A DNA stretch of 64,000 nucleotides from Ornithinibacillus halophilus (GCF_900129485.1 NZ_FQVW01000002.1:1-64000); one strand, 5' to 3'; numbered from the stretch's first letter, positions 39,096 through 50,220 are shown. Numbers and translations: made by a program. Notes: generated by a model from the sequence alone, not told the origin.

Positions 39096-39301
39096 CGAAG
39101 ACTCCTGCGGGAGCAGAGGCATCGGTGAGACCCCACAGGACGAAAGTCCGAGGAGGCTCACCAGCCGCCCGCGGAAAGCGAAGTGTATTTTCCGTAGCGG
39201 TAGAATTTACGCCATCTCTAAAATTCACTTTTAATATCAAAAAAGTCCTAACAAATTGCTCGGATTTTGATTCATCTAAAATACTTTTGTCCCAGCCTCT
39301 T
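39096..39301 (+). repeat. Large structured interspersed repeat with GNRA-capped hairpin
   Basis: Modules in order: GCGAAGACTCCTGCGGGAGC (with CTCC-TGC-GGAG); a GGTGAG/CTCACC stem enclosing the perfect hairpin GGAC-GAAA-GTCC; the GCGGAAAGCGAAG block with a CGGAAA/TTTCCG hairpin; a TCGGATTTTGATT segment; and ACTTTTGTCCCAGCCTCTT at the right end. The right half is shared with 1-99. The pattern is familiar as a very common Bacillaceae intergenic repeat, but I know of no assigned function. Confidence 0.8.
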
Positions 39302-39514
39302 GATAAGAGGGCATGCGCCTATCAGTGAATCTACATAGAATTACTTATCTAACTTTTTTGACGAGTAACCACAGTCCCAGTCCACACGTCGTATAGAGAA
39401 TGCTTTATACTTTTCAATCAGGAAATGTCATGGGTTATCTACAATAATGGTTGTCATGAGAAAAATTTAACTATAAAATAATAAAGGTGCATAGGGAAGG
39501 CTTAATGATAGGGT

Positions 39515-39542
39515 TTGCCTGTTGTATTATTTTTGATATAGT
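39515..39542 (+). promoter_or_regulatory. SigA promoter of yebC
   Basis: TTGCCT (39515-39520) and TATAGT (39537-39542) are separated by 16 bp, about 35 bases before the start. Confidence 0.6.
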
Positions 39543-39576
39543 AAAGTAAGAATTTGAAGTGGGGAGGAGTGTCTCT

Positions 39577-40308
39577 ATGGCTGGACATTCTAAATGGAAA
39601 AATATTCAAAGAAGAAAAAATGCACAAGACGCTAAAAAAGGTAAAATCTTCATGCGTCATGCAAAAGATATTTATACGGCAGCTAAACAAGGTGGAGGAG
39701 ACTTATCCACTAATGCATCTTTAAGGTTAGCAGTAGATAAAGCGAAAGCTGACAATATGCCTAACGATAACATAGACCGTGCAATTAAAAAGGCTACCGG
39801 AACATTAGACGGTGCTACTTATGAAGAAATTACTTATGAAGGATATGGCCCAGGTGGTGTGGCTGTAATCGTAAACATATTAACGGACAACAGAAATCGT
39901 ACAGCTGCAGAAATTCGTCTTGCATTTAAGAAAAATGGTGGTAACTTAGGGGAGAATGGTAGTGTATCCTTTATGTTTGACCGCAAAGGGTATATTCTTG
40001 TCCTAAATGAGGATCACTCGATCTCTGAAGACGATATTACATTAGAGGCAATTGAAGCAGGGGCTGAAGATATCGTTACAGAAGAAGGTGCTTATGAAAT
40101 CTTTACAGCACCAGAAGATTTTGATGCTGTTTGTGACCATTTAAGAAATTCAGGTTATGATTTAGAAGATGCTGAAGTAACGTTAATTCCACAAAATTAT
40201 CAAACCATTAATGAAGATGAGTTAGAGAAAATGAACAATTTAGTAGATATGCTTGAAGATAATGAAGATGTACAAGATATCCATCACAATTTAAAAGAAA
40301 ATGAATAA
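39577..40308 (+). CDS. yebC: YebC/PmpR-family protein
   Basis: A 243-residue member of the YebC family (translation factor or transcriptional regulator). It starts [22 protein letters not shown] and carries [28 protein letters not shown] and [12 protein letters not shown], all hallmarks. The ATG at 39577 is preceded by GGGGAGGAG; the longer frame from 39559 is not supported. In B. subtilis yrbC occupies the same place after safA/coxA. Confidence 0.95.
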   Translation: MAGHSKWKNIQRRKNAQDAKKGKIFMRHAKDIYTAAKQGGGDLSTNASLRLAVDKAKADNMPNDNIDRAIKKATGTLDGATYEEITYEGYGPGGVAVIVNILTDNRNRTAAEIRLAFKKNGGNLGENGSVSFMFDRKGYILVLNEDHSISEDDITLEAIEAGAEDIVTEEGAYEIFTAPEDFDAVCDHLRNSGYDLEDAEVTLIPQNYQTINEDELEKMNNLVDMLEDNEDVQDIHHNLKENE

Positions 40309-40319
40309 ATGCTTGTGAA

Positions 40320-40373
40320 AGGAGGCTATCTCTATTCGGATGTTTTAACCAATAGGAGATAGCTTCTTTTTGA
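40320..40373 (+). terminator. Terminator after yebC
   Basis: AGGAGGCTATCTCTATT pairs with AATAGGAGATAGCTTCTT, with one G-U pair, around a 14-base loop and is followed by T. Confidence 0.88.
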
Positions 40374-40393
40374 TAAAGTAAATCTTGCAGAGA

Positions 40394-40763
40394 TGTCTAG
40401 CTCCGAGCGCCTGCGACTAGCGAAGGATCTACATAGAATTACTTCTTTGCCCTTTGTGCCGAGTAATCGCAGGCACAAGACTTCCTTCGCCTCCGTACGA
40501 TAAAGAAGACTTGCCGATTGGTGAAACCAGAGGCTTAGTCGCACTTATACCCTTGTGGTGAAAGTCAACATCGACTCCAAAGATATATAGGAAGGCCGAC
40601 TAAAACCGGACTTTGCGTCCAACGTCGGCATACCCCTATGAAGGGGCATGTTTCCTTTATCTCCTACGGTAGGAATGTTCAATTAATAACGCCACTTTGC
40701 GTGGCAACATTGAACCACCAGCGTTGCGCTGGCGCAGTCCGTACGTCGCAAAACGGGCGCTCT
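40394..40763 (+). repeat. Long copy of the structured interspersed repeat (copy A)
   Basis: It begins GTCTAGCTCCGAGCGCCTGC, then GACTAGCGAAG, and ends TACGTCGCAAAACGGGCGCTCTG; the ends are imperfect inverted repeats. The interior holds GGAAGGCCGAC...CGTCGGC (stem 40595-40600 with 40624-40629) around CCGGAC-TTTGC-GTCC, and then CCCCTATGAAGGGG. Compared with the copy at 50628-50915 it has extra internal modules (about 40423-40550). It fills the gap between yebC and ruvA, where B. subtilis carries bofC. Confidence 0.85.
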
Positions 40764-40845
40764 GCACTTTCAAATATTCGTATTCCATTACTCCTAAGTT
40801 GGAATTGTGGTAGAATGGGGAAAGATATTAGGGGGAGAAGATAAA

Positions 40846-41448
40846 ATGATTACATATATTAAAGGTGAGCTAACAGCTATTCAAGATGAGGCTGTTGCTG
40901 TTGAAGTACAAGGCATAGGGTATGAGATTATTTGTCCAAACCCTTTTGTGTTCCAATCGTTATTAAATCAAGAAGTGAAAATATATACGTATCATCATGT
41001 TCGAGAAGATGCACAACTTTTATATGGATTTAAGAATGAGGATCAAAAATATTTGTTTAAAAATCTAATCTCTGTTTCCGGTATCGGTCCGAAAGGTGCT
41101 CTTGCTATCTTAGGAGGAGTCGATATACCAGAGTTTGTTAGCGCAATAGAAAGAGAAGATGATAAGTTTCTAACAAGCTTCCCAGGCGTAGGGAAAAAGA
41201 CAGCAAGACAAATTATTCTAGACCTAAAAGGGAAACTGACAGGAATGTTTACAATTGGAGAAGCTTCTGAACAACCAAATGTATCCTCTCCTGCGGTTTC
41301 TGAATCGGTTGATGAAGCGAAAGAAGCATTAAAAGCATTAGGTTATACAGAAAAAGAGTTGAAACCAATCACGCAGCAGTTACAACAGATGGATGGAACA
41401 ACGGATGAATTAGTTCGTAAAGGCTTAAGCTTACTTATGAAAAAATAA
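40846..41448 (+). CDS. ruvA: Holliday junction DNA-binding protein RuvA
   Basis: Tetrameric junction-binding subunit of RuvAB. The 200-residue protein has an OB fold starting MITYIKGELT, helix-hairpin-helix motifs (LISVSGIGPKGALAIL and SFPGVGKKTARQIILDLKGK), and the RuvB-contacting domain III (EAKEALKALGYTEKEL). The ATG at 40846 follows AGGGGGAGAAG. An extended -10 (TGGTAGAAT, about 40808-40816) lies just upstream. Confidence 0.97.
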   Translation: MITYIKGELTAIQDEAVAVEVQGIGYEIICPNPFVFQSLLNQEVKIYTYHHVREDAQLLYGFKNEDQKYLFKNLISVSGIGPKGALAILGGVDIPEFVSAIEREDDKFLTSFPGVGKKTARQIILDLKGKLTGMFTIGEASEQPNVSSPAVSESVDEAKEALKALGYTEKELKPITQQLQQMDGTTDELVRKGLSLLMKK

Positions 41449-41460
41449 GGGGGATTTACT

Positions 41461-42462
41461 ATGGAAGAGAGAATGGTAACAGGGGAATTACAAGAAGAAG
41501 ATTCTTCTGTTGAACTTAGTCTTCGCCCCACAGCATTATCTCAATACATCGGTCAACAAAAGGTAAAAGAGAACTTAAGTATCTTCATCAAAGCTGCTAA
41601 AATGCGTGAAGAACCATTGGATCACGTGTTATTATATGGACCTCCAGGGTTAGGGAAAACGACTCTAGCAGCAATAATTGCCAATGAGATGGGTGTACAG
41701 TTTCGTTCGACTTCAGGACCTGCAATTGATAGGGCTGGAGACCTTGCAGCGATCCTTTCCTCACTTGAGCCAGGCGATGTATTATTTATTGATGAAGTTC
41801 ACCGTCTTCCACGTTCAGTAGAAGAAGTATTGTATTCTGCTATGGAAGATTTCTTCATAGATATTGTCATTGGAACAGGACCAAGTGCTAGATCAGTTCG
41901 TATTGATTTACCACCATTCACATTAGTTGGGGCAACTACAAGAGCAGGGCTGCTGTCTGCTCCATTACGTGACCGATTTGGAGTGCTAAGTAGGCTCGAG
42001 TACTATGAAACAAAAGATCTCTGTTCGATCGTGGAAAGAACAGCAGATATTTTCGAGACCTCTATTTCGAAAGATGCAGCTGTGGAAGTGGCTAGACGCT
42101 CAAGAGGAACGCCACGTATTGCTAACCGTTTATTAAAACGGATTCGTGATATTTCTCAAGTAAAAGGGGAAAAAGAAATTGGTCTTGAGACCACCAGTCA
42201 AGCATTAAAGATGTTACAGGTGGATGATGTTGGATTGGATCACGTCGATCATAAACTTTTAAAAGGGATTATTGAAGGGTTTCAAGGTGGTCCAGTAGGG
42301 TTAGATACAATTGCCGCAACGATTGGTGAAGAATCGCAAACAATTGAAGATGTGTATGAACCTTACTTGCTACAAATAGGGTTTATTCAACGTACTCCTA
42401 GGGGAAGGCTAGTAACAGAGAAAGCTTATCAACACTTTGGATTGAAAGCGAATGATAACTAA
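41461..42462 (+). CDS. ruvB: Holliday junction helicase RuvB
   Basis: AAA+ motor for branch migration. The 333-residue protein has Walker [12 protein letters not shown], Walker B LFIDEVHR, sensor 1 LVGATTRAG, the sensor 2/arginine region [13 protein letters not shown], and the winged helix ending in [17 protein letters not shown] lies before the ATG. The stop TAA overlaps the next gene's ATG. Confidence 0.98.
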   Translation: MEERMVTGELQEEDSSVELSLRPTALSQYIGQQKVKENLSIFIKAAKMREEPLDHVLLYGPPGLGKTTLAAIIANEMGVQFRSTSGPAIDRAGDLAAILSSLEPGDVLFIDEVHRLPRSVEEVLYSAMEDFFIDIVIGTGPSARSVRIDLPPFTLVGATTRAGLLSAPLRDRFGVLSRLEYYETKDLCSIVERTADIFETSISKDAAVEVARRSRGTPRIANRLLKRIRDISQVKGEKEIGLETTSQALKMLQVDDVGLDHVDHKLLKGIIEGFQGGPVGLDTIAATIGEESQTIEDVYEPYLLQIGFIQRTPRGRLVTEKAYQHFGLKANDN

Positions 42463-42659
42463 TGAATGTTGGAAAAGTACTTATAGTAATGGGAGTCCTT
42501 TTAGTAATTATAGGATTGATTTGGCAGTTTATAGGGAAACTACCAGGTGATATTAGCTTTAAAAAAGGAAATGTTTCCTTCCACTTTCCTATTATGACGT
42601 CTATCGTTATAAGTATTATCTTGTCATTACTCTTTTTCATCATTGGAAGATTTCGTTAA
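42462..42659 (+). CDS. DUF2905 small membrane protein
   Basis: A 65-residue protein with two membrane segments around GKLPGDISFKKGNVSFHFPI, the signature of the DUF2905 family. It overlaps the ruvB stop (TAATG) and precedes queA, as the corresponding small gene does in other Bacillales. Function unknown. Confidence 0.85.
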   Translation: MNVGKVLIVMGVLLVIIGLIWQFIGKLPGDISFKKGNVSFHFPIMTSIVISIILSLLFFIIGRFR

Positions 42660-42680
42660 CTATAGTAAGGGGATTTCATC

Positions 42681-43706
42681 ATGAACATAGAAGACTTTGA
42701 TTTTGATTTACCAGAAGAGTTAATTGCACAAACACCATTGAAAGATCGTACATCGTCACGGTTGCTAGTACTGAATCGTGATAAAAAGCAAGTAGAACAC
42801 CGCCATTTTAAGGATATAAAAGCGTACTTAAAACCTGGTGATTGCCTTGTATTAAATGATACTCGTGTATTACCAGCCAGGTTATATGGTGTAAAAGAAG
42901 ATACCGGAGCTAAAGTAGAGGTATTATTATTAAAGCAAGAAGAAAATGATACGTGGGAAGTGTTAGCGAAACCAGCGAAAAAAATAAAAGAAGGTACCGT
43001 TCTTTTATTTGGAGATGGGAAGCTTAAAGCTACATGTATAGGAACAAAAGAACATGGTGGACGTATTTTGGACTTTGCTTATGAGGGCATCTTTTATGAA
43101 GTATTAGATGAACTAGGAGAAATGCCATTGCCGCCATACATAAAAGAGCAGTTACCTGAAAGGGAAAGATATCAAACGGTTTACGCTAAGGAAGAAGGTT
43201 CTGCTGCTGCACCAACTGCAGGGCTTCATTTTACTACCCAATTATTAGAAGAAATTAAAGAGATGGGCGTAACGGTTACCTTTATTACTTTACATGTTGG
43301 ATTAGGAACGTTCCGACCAGTTAGTGTAGACAATATTGATGAGCACGAAATGCACGCTGAATTTTACCAAATGTCTGAGGAAACAGCTGAAACCATTAAC
43401 CGAGTGAAAGAAAGCGGTGGAAGAGTAATTTCTGTCGGGACAACATCAACTAGAACGTTAGAGACGATTGCAAGAGATCATGGAAGAATGGTTGCATCTA
43501 GTGGTTGGACGGATATTTTTATATACCCACCGTATGAACTCAAGGCTATTGATGGGTTAATTACTAATTTCCATTTACCGAAATCTACGTTAATTATGCT
43601 CGTTAGTGCATTTGTTGACCGAGAAACTGTGCTGTCCGCTTATGAGGAAGCAGTGAAGGAAAAGTACCGATTCTTTAGTTTTGGCGATGCAATGCTCATT
43701 CTATAA
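42681..43706 (+). CDS. queA: tRNA preQ1(34) S-adenosylmethionine ribosyltransferase-isomerase
   Basis: Makes epoxyqueuosine in tRNA by adding the SAM-derived ribosyl group. The 341 residues include [64 protein letters not shown] and [10 protein letters not shown]. It is upstream of tgt in the queuosine module. Confidence 0.97.
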   Translation: MNIEDFDFDLPEELIAQTPLKDRTSSRLLVLNRDKKQVEHRHFKDIKAYLKPGDCLVLNDTRVLPARLYGVKEDTGAKVEVLLLKQEENDTWEVLAKPAKKIKEGTVLLFGDGKLKATCIGTKEHGGRILDFAYEGIFYEVLDELGEMPLPPYIKEQLPERERYQTVYAKEEGSAAAPTAGLHFTTQLLEEIKEMGVTVTFITLHVGLGTFRPVSVDNIDEHEMHAEFYQMSEETAETINRVKESGGRVISVGTTSTRTLETIARDHGRMVASSGWTDIFIYPPYELKAIDGLITNFHLPKSTLIMLVSAFVDRETVLSAYEEAVKEKYRFFSFGDAMLIL

Positions 43707-43762
43707 AACGGGTGAAGCACGTGAAATAGAAAAGAATGAAGCAAACTGAATCTATTTTATAA

Positions 43763-44920
<1,158 letters not shown>

Positions 44921-44939
44921 AGAAAGAGGTGACTGATAC

Positions 44940-45200
44940 ATGGAACAGCTAAGTCCAATTATTATGCTTGTATTGATGTTTGTTATTTTCTATTTCTTAC
45001 TTATCCGTCCACAACAAAAGCGTCAAAAACAAGTAAGACAAATGCAAGCGGATTTACAAAAAGGTGATACTGTAATTACTATCGGTGGATTCCACGGCAC
45101 AATTCATGCAATGGATGAAAGCACGATTGTACTAATAACTGAAAACGGTACGAAACTTACATATGACCGTTCAGCAGTAAGAGAAGTTAAAACTCAATAA
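44940..45200 (+). CDS. yajC: YajC, Sec translocon-associated membrane protein
   Basis: An 86-residue single-pass protein. The N-terminal membrane helix IIMLVLMFVIFYFLLIRPQQ is followed by KRQKQVRQMQADLQKGDTVITIGG, the family signature. It is near secDF, its partner complex. Confidence 0.95.
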   Translation: MEQLSPIIMLVLMFVIFYFLLIRPQQKRQKQVRQMQADLQKGDTVITIGGFHGTIHAMDESTIVLITENGTKLTYDRSAVREVKTQ

Positions 45201-45202
45201 GT

Positions 45203-45238
45203 AAAAAGGGAGCGATACACTAGTATTCTCCCTTTTTC
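45203..45238. terminator. Bidirectional terminator between yajC and the convergent gene
   Basis: AAAAAGGGAG and CTCCCTTTTT form a 10-bp stem with a roughly 15-base loop. It has A/T flanks on both sides and lies between convergent genes. Confidence 0.8.
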
Positions 45239-45257
45239 TTTTTGTCCTTCTATTAAC

Positions 45258-45638
45258 TTAAGATTCTTCCCCTGAAACTACATTTACTCCAACTACTCCA
45301 CCTAATACTGCTGATAAAATATAAAAGAGGTGGTGAATGGATTGTTGTGCATTAAATGATTCTCCGTAACCTAGAAATTGTACTAGAAATACAAATAGTG
45401 TGAATCCTAAACCAGTGAAAGCACCGATGATCCATCCCTTTGCTTTTCCTTTAATACCTGCGATCATTCCGCCTAAGAATAAGACGATTAATCCGATGAC
45501 AAGTGCTACCCAAGTAAGGGTAGGCTCGTTAAACGTTGAGAATTTAAGTAATAGTGCTAAACTAAGGCTTGATAAAAAGATTAATGCTAACACTACAATC
45601 CAACCGTACATCAAAGCAATTATTTGTTGCTGACGCAT
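45258..45638 (-). CDS. TIGR04086 family membrane protein
   Basis: A 126-residue, four-helix membrane protein starting MRQQQIIALMYGWIVVLAL, with GGMIAGIKGKAKGWIIGAFTG in the middle. It fits the TIGR04086 (YrzE-like) family found near yajC in Bacillales. GGGGGAGAAG lies upstream of the ATG on its strand. Function unknown. Confidence 0.78.
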   Translation of the reverse strand: MRQQQIIALMYGWIVVLALIFLSSLSLALLLKFSTFNEPTLTWVALVIGLIVLFLGGMIAGIKGKAKGWIIGAFTGLGFTLFVFLVQFLGYGESFNAQQSIHHLFYILSAVLGGVVGVNVVSGEES

Positions 45639-45769
45639 TTACTTCTCCCCCTTGATTGTCCATTTATTAAAATAGTATTCATGTCCAAGAAAAATAGACG
45701 AGTTTTTTTAAAAAACTAAAAAATAAATTAGAAAGATGTAGCTCTCTTTAAATTTGAGAAATTACAAAG

Positions 45770-45796
45770 GTGTCTAGCTCCGAGCACCTGCGCTTT
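45770..45796 (+). repeat. Fragment of the GTCTAGCTCC(G)AGCGCC repeat
   Basis: The left end of the family (TGTCTAGCTCCGAGCACCTG then CGCTT) abuts the 3' end of spoVB, without the rest of the element. Confidence 0.6.
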
Positions 45797-45804
45797 TGTT
45801 CTAA

Positions 45805-47355
45805 TTAAACCCATTTTTGGATAATTGGTATTTGTTTTAATTCCTCTTTCGTTATGAAACTTAAAATAAATAAGAAGAAAACGTAGAAAGCACACAGTGC
45901 AATTAAAGTTAGGAAGAATATTATTAAGTTTGGATCAAAGAAAGCATAGATATTTTTTAGTAGACTTCCAATTCCCCATGTAAACAATATTAATAAAATC
46001 ATTTTGATAATATCTTTAATTGGTATATAGAAGTTTATTAACTTTCGTAACGATCCTAAATGTAAAATAGTCACTAGGATGACACCTACACTCATTGCAA
46101 TGGCAACACCCATAATTCCAAACTTTTCATTCGATGCTAGTACAAATAATGCGCTTAATTTAACAATTGTACCAATCAAACTATTCCACATTGCAGGTCG
46201 AGCGAGGTCCAATGCTTGTAATGTTGCTTGTAATGGTGCTTGAATATAAAGTAAAATAAAGAATGGCGCCATAAGTATTAAAAAGCGACTTGCATTACCA
46301 GTTCCATACATAAAGGTTAGGATAGGTTCAGCAAATAATGTTAGAGCCACTGTAGCAATTGCGCCTGAGGCAAAGGAAATACGGATGGATTGATGGATGC
46401 GATAATGAATCAATTGATTATTTTTATTTGCATCTGCCTCAGATATTGATGGTACTAGTGCAATCGATAACGAGTGGGTGATAAATGTAGGTAGAAATAA
46501 TAATGGTAAAACAAAACCTGTTAACTCCCCATATTGTTTGGTTGCTAATGTAGTTGAGACACCGGCGATTGCTAGTGCTTGTGCCACTAAAATTGGCTCT
46601 AAAAAGTTTGAGATGGAACCTACCATTCTACTGCCTGTGCTAGGTAATGCAATCGAAAATAGTTCTTTTAATGTATCCTTACTGGACTTTAAATAGGAGA
46701 AAAACCGATATCTTATTTTTATGGTTTTCTTACGCTTGAATAAGTAAATCATATATAATAAAGATACGAATTCACCTAAAATCACACTAAACATGGCTCC
46801 TGCAGCTGCAAATTCCACACCATATGGTAAGAGTAATTTTACAAATAACGCGACACAACTGATTCGGACAATTTGTTCAATAACTTGAGCATAGCTTTGT
46901 GGTTTCATATTTTGCTTACCTTGGAAATACCCGCGTAAAACAGAAGAGATAGCAACAATTGGTATAATCGGGCTAATCGCGACTAGAGGATACAATGTAC
47001 GACTATCTGTAAGCAACGTATTTGCCACAAATGGTGCTAGGAATATCATGACGATTGTAAAAATGATACTAGATGTTCCTGTAATAATTAAGGAAACCAC
47101 TAATATCTTTTTTACCTTTACTTGGTCTTTTTTCGCTTCTGCTTCTGCAACTCGTTTCGAAATCGCAACAGGGAGCCCTAATTGTGTTAAAGTCATGACT
47201 AGAAAAAGGGTAGGGAGTGCCATCATATAAAGCCCAATACCTTCTTCTCCCATTAATCTAGCAATGACTAAACGATTAATAAAGCCAAGAAAACGTGTAA
47301 TCATACCAGCTAGAATTAAAATAAGTGTTCCTTTTAAAAAAGTTTGTTTAGACAA
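45805..47355 (-). CDS. spoVB: Stage V sporulation protein B (lipid-linked precursor flippase family)
   Basis: A 516-residue polytopic protein of the MOP/Wzx superfamily with about fourteen helices. It starts MSKQTFLKGTLIL and contains RLMGEEGIGLYMMALPTLF, RGYFQGKQNMKPQSYAQVIEQ and ATKQYGELTGFVLPLL, which match SpoVB of spore formers. The protein is needed for spore cortex synthesis and probably moves lipid-linked peptidoglycan precursors. I chose the TTG at 47355 by alignment to the B. subtilis start; a TTG three codons upstream (47364) is possible. Divergent from comN. Confidence 0.93.
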   Translation of the reverse strand: MSKQTFLKGTLILILAGMITRFLGFINRLVIARLMGEEGIGLYMMALPTLFLVMTLTQLGLPVAISKRVAEAEAKKDQVKVKKILVVSLIITGTSSIIFTIVMIFLAPFVANTLLTDSRTLYPLVAISPIIPIVAISSVLRGYFQGKQNMKPQSYAQVIEQIVRISCVALFVKLLLPYGVEFAAAGAMFSVILGEFVSLLYMIYLFKRKKTIKIRYRFFSYLKSSKDTLKELFSIALPSTGSRMVGSISNFLEPILVAQALAIAGVSTTLATKQYGELTGFVLPLLFLPTFITHSLSIALVPSISEADANKNNQLIHYRIHQSIRISFASGAIATVALTLFAEPILTFMYGTGNASRFLILMAPFFILLYIQAPLQATLQALDLARPAMWNSLIGTIVKLSALFVLASNEKFGIMGVAIAMSVGVILVTILHLGSLRKLINFYIPIKDIIKMILLILFTWGIGSLLKNIYAFFDPNLIIFFLTLIALCAFYVFFLFILSFITKEELKQIPIIQKWV

Positions 47356-47469
47356 CTTGGACAACCTGCCTTCTCAAAAAATAAAATTTCATATACAATG
47401 ATATATATGCAATTAAGTGGGCCAAGCATGACAAGTTGTCTAAAGAAAAAAGTTAATGGGGGAAAAACA

Positions 47470-47769
47470 ATGGAAGTAATGGAAAAGACAGTCGATGAAT
47501 GGAAACCTGCTCTTTTACCAGCATTAGAAAGCAAGGTTGATGAATTACAATTATTGGGATATTCCAAAACGAGCATCGATGATGTATGGAAATGCTTAGT
47601 TGAAAAAGTGTGGAAAGGAAACCCAAGTAAACGATTGTTTGAGGTTACGCAAGACATCCTGCATTTAAACACGAATATTTATATGAGTTACTTAACCGTA
47701 AGTGCGTATCAGGACAATGAGGATTTAATGGCTTCCATTGCTGCATTAACTGGGGATACTGAGGAATAA
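47470..47769 (+). CDS. comN: ComN-like post-transcriptional regulator
   Basis: A 99-residue soluble protein with PALESKVDELQLLGYSKTSIDDVWKCLVEKVWKG. The length and the position between spoVB and secDF match ComN (YrzD), which in B. subtilis promotes comE mRNA accumulation and goes to poles via DivIVA. The ATG at 47470 follows GGGGGAAAAAC. Confidence 0.85.
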   Translation: MEVMEKTVDEWKPALLPALESKVDELQLLGYSKTSIDDVWKCLVEKVWKGNPSKRLFEVTQDILHLNTNIYMSYLTVSAYQDNEDLMASIAALTGDTEE

Positions 47770-47814
47770 ATACATAGAGATTGTCTTGTTGTAAATGAAG
47801 GAGGAACTTTTTCA

Positions 47815-50106
47815 ATGAAAAATAAAGGCAGAATTATATCCTTTTTCCTCATTGTAATCACATTAGGTATTGTGATAGGAATGTTCGGAAAAAGTACAGC
47901 AGAAGATATTAATCTTGGACTAGATTTACAGGGTGGATTTGAGGTTTTATATGAAGTAGAACCTGTAGATGAAGAACAAGAGGTAAATCGTAAACTATTA
48001 GAATCAACCGTAGAAACATTAAACGACCGTGTAAATCGTTTAGGTATTAGTGAAGCAGTAATTGATATTGAAGGAGAAAACCGGATTCGTGTACAACTAG
48101 CTGGGGTTGAAAATCAAACTGAAGCGAGGGAGCTATTAGCTACTTCAGCTAGATTATCTTTCAGAAATTCTGATGACGTTGAGTTATTAGATGGAACGGA
48201 TATAAAAGAAGGTAGTGCTAAACAAGACTTTAATGGAACCACTGGTGAGCCAATAGTCACCTTACAGCTTAAGAGTGCTTCTCAATTTGGTGAAGTAACG
48301 AGTGAATTAGCAAAGAATTATAATCCAAATGTAACGGATTTCTTACCTTTAGCAGAAAGAGAAAACGTGCTTGTTATATGGATGGATTACCAAGAAGGAG
48401 ATTCATTTGTTGAAGAAGCTCAAAAAGAAGAGCCAAAATTCGTTTCCGCTCCAGGTGTTAAAGAGACATTAAATACTACTAATGTAGAAATTAGTGGAAC
48501 TTTCACCGTTGATTCAGCGCAGCGATTAGCAGATATTATTAATTCTGGATCACTTCCAGTACATATGAACGAAATTTATTCTACATCTGTAGGAGCTCAG
48601 TTTGGGGAACAAGCATTAAATGAAACAGTCCTAGCAGCATTTGTTGGGATCGGTATTATTTTTATCTTTATGATGGTTGTATATCGTTTCCCTGGAATTA
48701 TTTCTGTTATTAACTTAAGTGTATATATTTTCCTAGTACTATTATTCTTCAAATTGATGAATGGGGTTTTAACACTACCAGGTATTGCCGCTTTAATTTT
48801 AGGGGTAGGTATGGCCGTCGATGCCAACGTTATTACATTCGAAAGAATAAAAGAAGAATTGAGGGAAGGGAAGTCGTTAATTGCTTCCTTTAAGGCTGGA
48901 ACCAAAAACTCACTAAGAGCAATAGTTGATGCAAACATAACTACACTTCTTGCAGCTGCAGTACTATTTATGTTTGGTACTAGCTCTGTCAAAGGTTTCG
49001 CAACAATGTTAATTCTAAGTATTGTTGTCAGTTTCTTAACAGCAGTATTTGGTACAAGATGGTTATTACAACTCTGGATCAAAGCGAAATTCCTTAAAAA
49101 TAACCCAGCATGGTTTGGAGTTAAGAAAGATGACATTAAAGATATTAGTGATAAATCAGAGGTTGAACCTAAGTTCATAAAATGGAATCCAAATGTGGTA
49201 GATAATCGTAAGAAGTTTTTCATTGTAACAAGTACTTTGGTTATCATTGGAGCACTTTCCCTAATTATCTTTAAGTTAAATCCTGGAATTGACTTTACTT
49301 CTGGTGCAAGAATTCAAGTCGCATCTGAAACGACACTGACAGCAGAACAGGTTGCGGATGACTTTGAAGCACTTGGATTAGAACCAAAATCTATTGTTTT
49401 ATCAGGGGATAACAATGAAAATGCAGTAGCTCGATTTGATAAAGAAATTCAAGACAAAAAGATTACTGAATTAACTTCTTATTTTGAAGAAAAATATGGC
49501 ATGACTCCGAGTGCGAGTGTGGTTTCCTCCATTGTTGGGGAAGAGTTAGTAAAAAATGCACTTTATGCGTTAGCTTTAGCATCCATCGGTATGATTATCT
49601 ATGTCGCAATACGCTTTGAATTTTTCTTTGCAATTACAACTATTATTGCGTTATTACATGATGTATTTATTACATTAGCCGTATTCAGTATTGCAAGAAT
49701 TGAATTTGATGTTACGATAGTTGCTGCTATCCTAACTATTATTGGTTATTCCATCAACGCAACGATTGTTACGTTTGATAGGATCAGAGAGAATATTCAA
49801 CGTAAGAAAAAAGCAGTTAAAACATTTAGTGAACTTGCAAAAATCGTTAATGAAAGTATCGTTCAGACGATGACGAGAACCGTTAATACTTCTATCACCA
49901 CTTTAATAGCAGTATTTTCATTCTTAATTCTTGGTGCACAACCGATTACTGGATTTGCGATTGCATTAGCAGTAGGATTAATTGCAGGTACGTATTCTTC
50001 TCTATTCCTAGCTACTCAATTGTGGTTAGTTTGGAGAGGTAAAAATATTAAAGAAAAACCAGTTGACTTTAGAAAGAAAAAACGTGTGGAAGGACCACAA
50101 GTTTAA
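47815..50106 (+). CDS. secDF: Protein translocase subunit SecDF (fused)
   Basis: Uses proton flow to pull secreted proteins out. The 763-residue single-chain SecD-SecF fusion is typical of Bacillales. The SecD half has GLDLQGGFEVLYEV and ALILGVGMAVDANVITFERIKEEL; the SecF half starts near residue 460 with KFFIVTSTLVIIG, GIDFTSGARIQV and IGYSINATIVTFDRIRENI. Twelve membrane segments are expected. AAGGAGGAAC lies before the ATG. Confidence 0.98.
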   Translation: MKNKGRIISFFLIVITLGIVIGMFGKSTAEDINLGLDLQGGFEVLYEVEPVDEEQEVNRKLLESTVETLNDRVNRLGISEAVIDIEGENRIRVQLAGVENQTEARELLATSARLSFRNSDDVELLDGTDIKEGSAKQDFNGTTGEPIVTLQLKSASQFGEVTSELAKNYNPNVTDFLPLAERENVLVIWMDYQEGDSFVEEAQKEEPKFVSAPGVKETLNTTNVEISGTFTVDSAQRLADIINSGSLPVHMNEIYSTSVGAQFGEQALNETVLAAFVGIGIIFIFMMVVYRFPGIISVINLSVYIFLVLLFFKLMNGVLTLPGIAALILGVGMAVDANVITFERIKEELREGKSLIASFKAGTKNSLRAIVDANITTLLAAAVLFMFGTSSVKGFATMLILSIVVSFLTAVFGTRWLLQLWIKAKFLKNNPAWFGVKKDDIKDISDKSEVEPKFIKWNPNVVDNRKKFFIVTSTLVIIGALSLIIFKLNPGIDFTSGARIQVASETTLTAEQVADDFEALGLEPKSIVLSGDNNENAVARFDKEIQDKKITELTSYFEEKYGMTPSASVVSSIVGEELVKNALYALALASIGMIIYVAIRFEFFFAITTIIALLHDVFITLAVFSIARIEFDVTIVAAILTIIGYSINATIVTFDRIRENIQRKKKAVKTFSELAKIVNESIVQTMTRTVNTSITTLIAVFSFLILGAQPITGFAIALAVGLIAGTYSSLFLATQLWLVWRGKNIKEKPVDFRKKKRVEGPQV

Positions 50107-50117
50107 TATGAATTAAT

Positions 50118-50157
50118 AAAAGCAGAAATGAATCCTTGTGATTTGTTTCTGCTTTAT
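50118..50157 (+). terminator. Terminator after secDF
   Basis: AAAGCAGAAA pairs with TTTCTGCTTT around a loop of about 16 bases. Confidence 0.7.
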
Positions 50158-50220
50158 TCATGTGTAAAACTAATATCCCCGGGGAAAAGTAACGGTAAGT
50201 TTGAAAAGGAGGGTGTTTCA

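Noticed and set aside
38809-39234. 141-codon frame in the gap before yebC
   Set aside because: It runs through several repeat modules that recur elsewhere in the window, with no ribosome site or recognisable domain.
38461-39576. Insertion sequence or transposase remnant
   Set aside because: No transposase-like frame or target-site duplication was seen; the content is short intergenic repeat modules.
48597-49247. 216-codon antisense frame within secDF
   Set aside because: It lies opposite a well-conserved gene and has no start signals of its own; a shadow of secDF codon use.
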